From JAZGDL01 sp036477795 (GTDB lineage Bacteria; Planctomycetota; Phycisphaerae; UBA1845), in contig JAZGDL010000155.1 in the NCBI GenBank assembly GCA_036477795.1, forward strand, positions 1-5,505: a stretch of 5,505 nucleotides of DNA, given 5' to 3'. The position numbers and the translations under genes were made by a program. Below, piece by piece: positions 1 through 3,602 of the stretch (position 1 is the first letter of the stretch; every line of letters starts with the position of its first letter). The notes under the pieces are model-generated. The model did no database searches. It was not told the origin of the DNA and was given only the letters and a program-made list of their open reading frames with translations.

Positions 1-1298
1 GGCCGGCTCGAATAGATTTTGATGTGGTGTGGGCAGTTCATGGGCCTGAGCAAGAAGCCCTCAGCGCCGTGCACGTCGTAGCGATGGGCGATCTGGGCGC
101 AGGTGCACCGCTCGGTTCCTTCCATGCAAAACTGCCGCACGATCGCGAAACGCTTGACCGGGTCCTTTTCCTCCCACGGATACTCCGATTCAAGGATGCC
201 CGCCCGGCGGACCAGGGCCTCTTCCCTCTCCGCGTCGGGGAGCCGGTACGCGTTTCTGCACTCGCGAAGGTAAGTCAACAACGGCCCGGCATTGTCGCGA
301 ACCACGTGTAATTGCGGAAATTGCGAGTCCTCATAATAGTCAAGGTGGCCGCTGGTGCGGTATAGCCCCAGCTTTCCGATATGCGGGGTGAATACTTCCT
401 GATAGCCCTGTTTGCGCAGCTCCTGCGAGATGAAATCCTGCAGCTCCTTGCGGACGGTTGCTCCGGCCGGGGCCCAGAGCACCAGCCCTTGCCCTACGGC
501 TTCGTCGATGTGGAACAGCTCAAGCTGCCGGCCCAAAACCCGGTGATCGCGCTTCTTGGCCTCTTCCAGCCGGTGCAGGTATTGATCCAGTGATTTCTTC
601 TTGAAAAAGGCGGTTCCATAAACCCGCTGAAGCGACTTTTCGTTGGCGTCGCCGCGATAATAAGAAGCGCTGACCTTCTGAACGCGAAAGGCGCCGATGA
701 CGCCGGTGGCTGGGACATGCGGCCCGCGGCAGAGATCCTCAAAATCCCGGCCGCGCTTCTCGCCGGTAACGTAGAAGCTCAGGGTGTCGCCTTCGGCCCG
801 CTCGGCGTTGTCGATCTTGTAGCGGTTGTCCTCTTCGGCGAGCTTGGCCATGGCCTCCTCGCGGGGCAGCTCGTAGCGGCTAAACGGCCGATTCTCCGCG
901 ATGATGCCCTGCATCCGGGCTTCGATACGTTCGAAGGCGTCGGCCCTGATGGATTCTTCCAGATCGATGTCGTAATAGAATCCGTCCTCAACGGGGGGGC
1001 CGTAGACCAGCTTGGCGTCGGGGTAGATTTTGCAGATCGCCTCTGCCATCACGTGGGCGGCGCTGTGCCGCAGCACTTTGAGGCTTTCCTGCGATTCGTC
1101 GGAACGGGTGAGGATCCGCAGGGCGCAGTCGCCGGGGAGGGGGTGGTTCAAGTCGACGGTTTCAGCGTGGCCTTTGTTGGTCAACCGGCCGGCAACAGCA
1201 TCTCTGGCGAGCCGGGGGCCGATCTTCTCGGCTACTTCCAACGTGGTGGCACCGTTCTGGCACTGAATGATCGTACCGTCGGGCAGCGTGACTTTCAG
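1..1298 (-). CDS. thrS: Threonyl-tRNA synthetase, N-terminal 432 residues (3' end beyond window)
   Basis: Charges tRNA-Thr with threonine in the cytoplasm and hydrolyses mischarged Ser-tRNA-Thr. The frame reads without interruption from 1298 to the window edge. Domains in order: TGS domain (residues about 1-62, starting KVTLPDGT); editing domain (about 75-225) with the H78-SAA-H82 motif and DLCRGPH, giving C190 and H194, which match the four editing-site residues known in E. coli ThrRS; class II catalytic core from about 265, with the motif-1 region (LWAPAGATVRKEL, 274-286), TSGH (315-318) and PMNCPHH (419-425), whose C422 corresponds to the zinc-ligand Cys. Motifs 2 and 3 and the anticodon domain lie outside the window. 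About 75 extra residues sit between F327 and the PMNC motif. No ATG, GTG or other good start lies between the in-frame TGA at 1391-1389 and the TGS domain. CTG at 1298 is chosen because GGAG lies 8 nt upstream and it places KVTLPDG at residues 2-8, as in other ThrRS. TTG at 1316 or 1346 are alternatives. Identity is essentially certain; the start is not. Confidence 0.97.
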   Translation of the reverse strand, partial: MKVTLPDGTIIQCQNGATTLEVAEKIGPRLARDAVAGRLTNKGHAETVDLNHPLPGDCALRILTRSDESQESLKVLRHSAAHVMAEAICKIYPDAKLVYGPPVEDGFYYDIDLEESIRADAFERIEARMQGIIAENRPFSRYELPREEAMAKLAEEDNRYKIDNAERAEGDTLSFYVTGEKRGRDFEDLCRGPHVPATGVIGAFRVQKVSASYYRGDANEKSLQRVYGTAFFKKKSLDQYLHRLEEAKKRDHRVLGRQLELFHIDEAVGQGLVLWAPAGATVRKELQDFISQELRKQGYQEVFTPHIGKLGLYRTSGHLDYYEDSQFPQLHVVRDNAGPLLTYLRECRNAYRLPDAEREEALVRRAGILESEYPWEEKDPVKRFAIVRQFCMEGTERCTCAQIAHRYDVHGAEGFLLRPMNCPHHIKIYSSR

Positions 1299-1520
1299 AA
1301 CTGCAACTCCAACCAAGACCTTGAAACGTGCACGGGTAAAACCCAAAACAGCCCAAAGCGAGCGACGCGCGTCAGCCCTACGGATGAGTCATTTGGAACC
1401 CAACCGACATACCATGGCTAACTGGTGCAACGCGTCATCAAACTTCGAGCCGTCAAAAACCGCATATAATGCTAAAACTACCGCCGGGGCACTAACCCAA
1501 ACAACGCTCACCCCGTTACT
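1299..1520 (-). other. Putative long 5' leader of thrS mRNA
   Basis: If the promoter at 1527-1554 is used, transcription would start near 1520 and leave about 220 untranslated nt before the CTG. The stretch contains T-rich runs, a small GGGT-TTT-ACCC hairpin just upstream of the start region, and an in-frame TGA at 1391-1389 that closes the thrS frame. I found no T-box signature and no clear tRNA-like fold. In E. coli, thrS is autoregulated at the translational level through its leader, so such a leader could be regulatory, but that is inference. The very short frames in it (MVCRLGSK from 1415 and MTHP from 1392) have no ribosome binding site. Confidence 0.35.
1307..1310 (-). promoter_or_regulatory. 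Shine-Dalgarno (GGAG) supporting a CTG start of thrS
   Basis: On the minus strand GGAG is followed by 8 nt (TTGCAGTT) and then CTG AAA GTC. The same 8-nt spacing separates GGAGG from the ATG of the upstream propeller gene in this window. The two in-frame TTG codons further upstream have only weak or badly spaced purine tracts (AAGG only 2 nt before TTG-1316). This site is the main reason for the CTG call. Confidence 0.5.
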
Positions 1521-1526
1521 ACCAAC

Positions 1527-1554
1527 AATATAGCACATCGGATCAGAGGGTCAA
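1527..1554 (-). promoter_or_regulatory. Sigma70-type promoter for thrS
   Basis: On the minus strand TTGACC (1554-1549) is followed by a 16-nt spacer and TATATT (1532-1527). Each hexamer matches the consensus at 5 of 6 positions. The elements point toward thrS, and the predicted start is near 1520. It is the best promoter-like match in the gap and implies that thrS is transcribed separately from the propeller gene upstream. Planctomycete promoters are poorly characterised, so the match is suggestive only. Confidence 0.55.
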
Positions 1555-1567
1555 GCAAGTTGACCCT
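1547..1567. promoter_or_regulatory. Perfect 8-bp inverted repeat over the thrS -35 box (operator candidate)
   Basis: The arms AGGGTCAA (1547-1554) and TTGACCCT (1560-1567) are exact reverse complements separated by 5 nt (GCAAG). The right arm as read on the minus strand contains the -35 hexamer TTGACC. This placement suits a dimeric repressor site. As RNA it would form a hairpin without a following T-run, so it is a poor intrinsic terminator. The binding protein is unknown. Confidence 0.4.
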
Positions 1568-1715
1568 ATTGGAAAAGTGGAATGTCGCTTTTTCCCCACC
1601 TTTTCGCCACTGCCCGCCGCCGGAATCGCCCGAGAAGTCCACACTTGGCATGGTTTTGGCCTCTTCGGCGACCTTGAAGTACTCGGCCTGCTCGACACCC
1701 GCCAGGGCGCAGAAG

Positions 1716-1737
1716 CGTAGGGTCCGCCGTGCGGACC
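1716..1737 (+). repeat. 22-bp palindromic (REP-like) repeat, copy 1
   Basis: The core is GGTCCGC-CGT-GCGGACC, a perfect 7-bp stem with a 3-nt loop (1721-1737), preceded by CGTAG. The same 22 bp occurs on the opposite strand at 3581-3602 with one difference, in the loop (CGT against CAT). A perfect stem conserved around a variable loop, at the edge of a gene, is what REP-like intergenic elements look like. Confidence 0.7.
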
Positions 1738-1738
1738 G

Positions 1739-1828
1739 GTTTTCTTATGGTGGCGTGTTGAACACGCGCTGCAAGGCCCCCCAGTTTTCTTATGGTGGCG
1801 TGTTGAATACGGTCTGGAACGCACCCCA
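1739..1828 (-). repeat. Tandem 45-bp duplication of the 3' end of the propeller gene, including its stop codon
   Basis: Unit 1 (1828-1784) encodes WGAFQTVFNTPP, then stop, then E N. Unit 2 (1783-1739) encodes WGALQRVFNTPP, then stop, then E N, in the same frame. The units match at 39 of 45 positions. The last 24 nt of each unit, spanning the TAA and six nt beyond, are identical, and all six differences lie in the first half. Unit 2 is therefore an untranslated echo of the protein's C-terminus unless the first TAA is read through. Confidence 0.9.
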
Positions 1829-3541
1829 GTCGAGCAGGTCTACGTCGTTGTCCTTGTCCAAGTCGAAGGGGTGGCAGGCGTCGGGCACGTCACCCTCTTT
1901 GAGCAGACCCACGCAAGCGCGAAACGCGGCGTAGTCGTCAAGGTCCACGTCGGCATCGATATCCCCATCCCCCATCCGACGACCGAAGACCAAGAAGATT
2001 CTCCCTATGTCGACGAATTCCTCATCCTCATACTTTGACCCGGTTATAATGTCGTCGATCCCGTCGTTGTTTACATCTCCAGCGTAGGACCGGACACGAC
2101 CCGCATTCGCACTTTGAAACCCGTTACGACCGTCCAAGTCATCGATGGCCACAGTACCGGAACTCCCGACCGCGGGGTCTCCATAGATCACGCGCCCTCC
2201 AAGCATCCTAATAAACAAGTCGGCTACCCCATCGTCATTTAGGTCACCAGGAGCCGTAGTGACGCCCACGGTTGATATGCTACCAGCCTTCCGCACAACT
2301 CTGAACCCGTTGTCGCCGTTGAGGTCATCGAGACAGAGAAAGCCCTGGGGGGCGACGTCCGGGCCGCCGAAGATCACCGCCACCCAGTCGTCGCCGGAGT
2401 CGACCGAGATGGCGATGTCATCGCAACCGTCGGCGTTGATGTCCCCGACGCCGGCGGGCGCCAAAATCCTGTTTGCGACGAGCGGTCCCGAACACGCTCC
2501 GCTGTTGATGATAATCCCGGTGCTACTGTTCACGTCCGACAGCTCGAACACGCCCATCTCACCGGGGTCCAGCCCGCCGTAGATCAAATGGACTTGCCCA
2601 TCCGGCAACGACGGGGGGTTGTCGGCAGCGGACATGATCAGCAGGTCGTCAACACCGTCTCCGTTAAAGTCGCCCGCCGAAGCGACGCGCGAAGCCGAAG
2701 CCCCCGGAGAAATCCCGTTGAAAACGATTCCGAGTTCGGGGGTCAGATCATTCGGTAAGGTCAGTGAACCGGATTCGGCGACTTCAGAGCCCCCAAAAAG
2801 GACGTACGTCTGTCCGGCATTTCTGCGTCCGCCCGGATCGGCCCCCGAGTCGCCCAGGGCCACATCCGAAACCCCGTCCCCGTTGAAGTCCCCAACGTGG
2901 GCCATGTGGGTTGCGTTCCCGATCCCACCCAGGGCGTTGGTTCCGCGGATGGTGAACCCGTTTGACCCGTCAAGCGTCGTCAGGTCAAACGAGCCTTGCC
3001 CACCCAATCCCGCCCGCCCATAGATCATGTAGGCTTCGCCAGCGGCCAGGGTTCCAAAGGGGCTCGCAGTGGGAGCCCCCACCAAAACGTCCGCGATCCC
3101 GTCATTGTTGAAGTCCCCGGCGGGGGCAACAGCCCCTGTCTGGCTGCTGAGATAGAGCCCCTCAACGCGGAACCCATTGGTCCCGTCAAGATCCTGGGGG
3201 TTCCAGGAACCGTCACCCCCGATGTCGGACCTTCCAAAGATAACGTAGGTGGCACCAGCGCTCTCGGTGCCCGGGTTGCACGGACCAAGAAAATCCGGAG
3301 GCGGAAAGGCACAGCCCGGCCCACCGGTGGCGATGTCGTCGATCCCGTCGGCATTCACGTCCCCGATACCAGCTACCTTAAACCCGAATTCCTGGTACCG
3401 GTATCCTACGACCGTAAAACCGTTGGTTCCGTCCAAGCTGCCCGGATCGACGTACTCCGGGAACTGTCCAGCCGCCGGGGCGGTAAGAAGGACGCTCGCA
3501 ACACACACGATACCTGCAACGCAAAACGATTTGAATTGCAT
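1790..3541 (-). CDS. Secreted seven-repeat FG-GAP (integrin-alpha-like) beta-propeller protein with C-terminal dockerin-like domain
   Basis: Complete gene, 583 aa. The start is the ATG at 3541, with GGAGG 8 nt upstream; a GTG 33 nt earlier lacks a ribosome site and would add residues before the signal peptide. Residues 1-25 form a Sec signal peptide (FKSFCVAGIVCVASVLLTAPA, cleavage near 23-25). Seven FG-GAP units follow, each with a calcium-loop motif of the type GDxNxDGxxD (near 60, 142, 217, 290, 366, 432 and 488). Most also have an LDGxNGF strand before the loop and a YVIFG-like strand after it, which predicts a seven-bladed propeller. Residues 523-583 are a dockerin-like pair of calcium loops (GDGDIDADVDLDD, 524-536; DLDKDNDVDLLD, 560-571) separated by C543 and C556. 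It should act outside the cytoplasm in calcium-dependent binding; no catalytic residues are visible and the ligand is unknown. It follows the sialidase-like gene by 56 nt and may share its transcript. Its 3' end is duplicated just downstream. Confidence 0.93.
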   Translation of the reverse strand: MQFKSFCVAGIVCVASVLLTAPAAGQFPEYVDPGSLDGTNGFTVVGYRYQEFGFKVAGIGDVNADGIDDIATGGPGCAFPPPDFLGPCNPGTESAGATYVIFGRSDIGGDGSWNPQDLDGTNGFRVEGLYLSSQTGAVAPAGDFNNDGIADVLVGAPTASPFGTLAAGEAYMIYGRAGLGGQGSFDLTTLDGSNGFTIRGTNALGGIGNATHMAHVGDFNGDGVSDVALGDSGADPGGRRNAGQTYVLFGGSEVAESGSLTLPNDLTPELGIVFNGISPGASASRVASAGDFNGDGVDDLLIMSAADNPPSLPDGQVHLIYGGLDPGEMGVFELSDVNSSTGIIINSGACSGPLVANRILAPAGVGDINADGCDDIAISVDSGDDWVAVIFGGPDVAPQGFLCLDDLNGDNGFRVVRKAGSISTVGVTTAPGDLNDDGVADLFIRMLGGRVIYGDPAVGSSGTVAIDDLDGRNGFQSANAGRVRSYAGDVNNDGIDDIITGSKYEDEEFVDIGRIFLVFGRRMGDGDIDADVDLDDYAAFRACVGLLKEGDVPDACHPFDLDKDNDVDLLDWGAFQTVFNTPP

Positions 3542-3549
3542 GCCCAAGT

Positions 3550-3554
3550 CCTCC
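3550..3554 (-). promoter_or_regulatory. Shine-Dalgarno GGAGG of the propeller gene
   Basis: GGAGG on the minus strand lies 8 nt before the ATG at 3541-3539. It fixes the start at that ATG, directly in front of the signal peptide, rather than at the upstream GTG (3574). Confidence 0.85.
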
Positions 3555-3566
3555 GGGTGGTTCACT

Positions 3567-3584
3567 GACCACACTCATGTGGTC
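3567..3584 (-). other. Hairpin upstream of the propeller gene, overlapping the palindromic repeat
   Basis: The arms GACCACA and TGTGGTC (7 bp, 4-nt loop; 3567-3573 and 3578-3584) are perfect complements. The arm at 3578-3584 shares four nt (3581-3584) with the palindrome at 3581-3597, so in the mRNA the two stems cannot form together. The structure lies about 12 nt upstream of GGAGG and could affect translation or mRNA stability. A regulatory role is inference. Confidence 0.45.
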
Positions 3585-3602
3585 CGCATGGCGGACCCTA
3601 CG
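3581..3602 (-). repeat. 22-bp palindromic (REP-like) repeat, copy 2, carrying the stop codon of the sialidase-like gene
   Basis: Read on the minus strand this is CGTAG followed by GGTCCGC-CAT-GCGGACC, identical to copy 1 (1716-1737) except for one loop base and in opposite orientation. The TAG inside it (3600-3598) ends the upstream gene, so the element abuts and partly forms that gene's 3' end. As RNA it makes a 7-bp GC-rich stem that could protect the upstream message from 3' exonucleases or weaken read-through, but no T-run follows it. Confidence 0.7.

Larger units (their letters stand above)
1508..1744 (-). pseudogene. Protein-like open stretch downstream of the propeller gene; possible gene remnant or coding-like repeat
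   Basis: In the same frame as the propeller gene, after its stop and a second in-frame TAA (1747-1745), 78 codons are open up to TGA at 1510-1508. The part from about 1717 to 1600 reads like real protein (for example CALAGVEQAEYFKVAEEAK) and its codons mostly end in G or C, as in the neighbouring genes; the last 25 or so codons look less protein-like and run through the thrS promoter. There is no ribosome binding site, and the only ATG (1651) lies inside the stretch. I do not recognise a family. It may be the truncated end of a lost gene, part of a dispersed intergenic repeat that begins with the palindrome at 1716-1737, or chance openness in GC-rich DNA. The opposite strand is also open here (1560-1934) but its product is low-complexity and Ser/Pro/Arg-rich. 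Confidence 0.25.
1299..1789. other. 491-nt intergenic region between the propeller gene and thrS
   Basis: No complete gene is supported here. From right to left it holds the second unit of a 45-bp tandem duplication (1783-1739), a palindromic repeat (1737-1716), a protein-like open stretch of uncertain nature (to 1508), the palindrome and promoter of thrS (1567-1527), and the thrS leader. I found no classic intrinsic terminator (GC stem plus T-run) for the propeller gene on the minus strand. The palindrome at 1721-1737 is followed by a GGTTTTCTT tract only on the plus strand, where no gene needs it. Confidence 0.7.

Noticed and set aside
1378..1415. Leader peptide for attenuation (MVCRLGSK from 1415, or MTHP from 1392)
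   Set aside because: Neither has a ribosome binding site, a run of Thr codons, or a terminator hairpin with a T-run after it.
717..1421. Plus-strand open frame of 234 codons over thrS
   Set aside because: It is antisense to a certain ThrRS coding sequence, matches no family, and extends over the thrS promoter side only because GC-rich coding DNA leaves the opposite strand open.
1570..1595. AT-rich inverted repeat (GGAAAAG and CTTTTTCC) as a terminator of the propeller gene
   Set aside because: The stem is imperfect and AT-rich, with no following T-run on the minus strand.
1716..1746. Intrinsic terminator on the plus strand (palindrome followed by GGTTTTCTT)
   Set aside because: The stem and T-rich stretch look suitable, but no plus-strand gene leads into it, and on the minus strand there is no T-run after the stem.
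1560..1934. Plus-strand open frame of 124 codons across the intergenic repeats
   Set aside because: Ser/Pro/Arg-rich product that crosses the tandem duplication and the end of the propeller gene on the opposite strand. It is more likely an artefact of the repeats.
3542..3574. Earlier GTG start for the propeller gene
   Set aside because: It would put 11 extra residues before a normal signal peptide and has no Shine-Dalgarno; the ATG at 3541 has GGAGG at ideal spacing.
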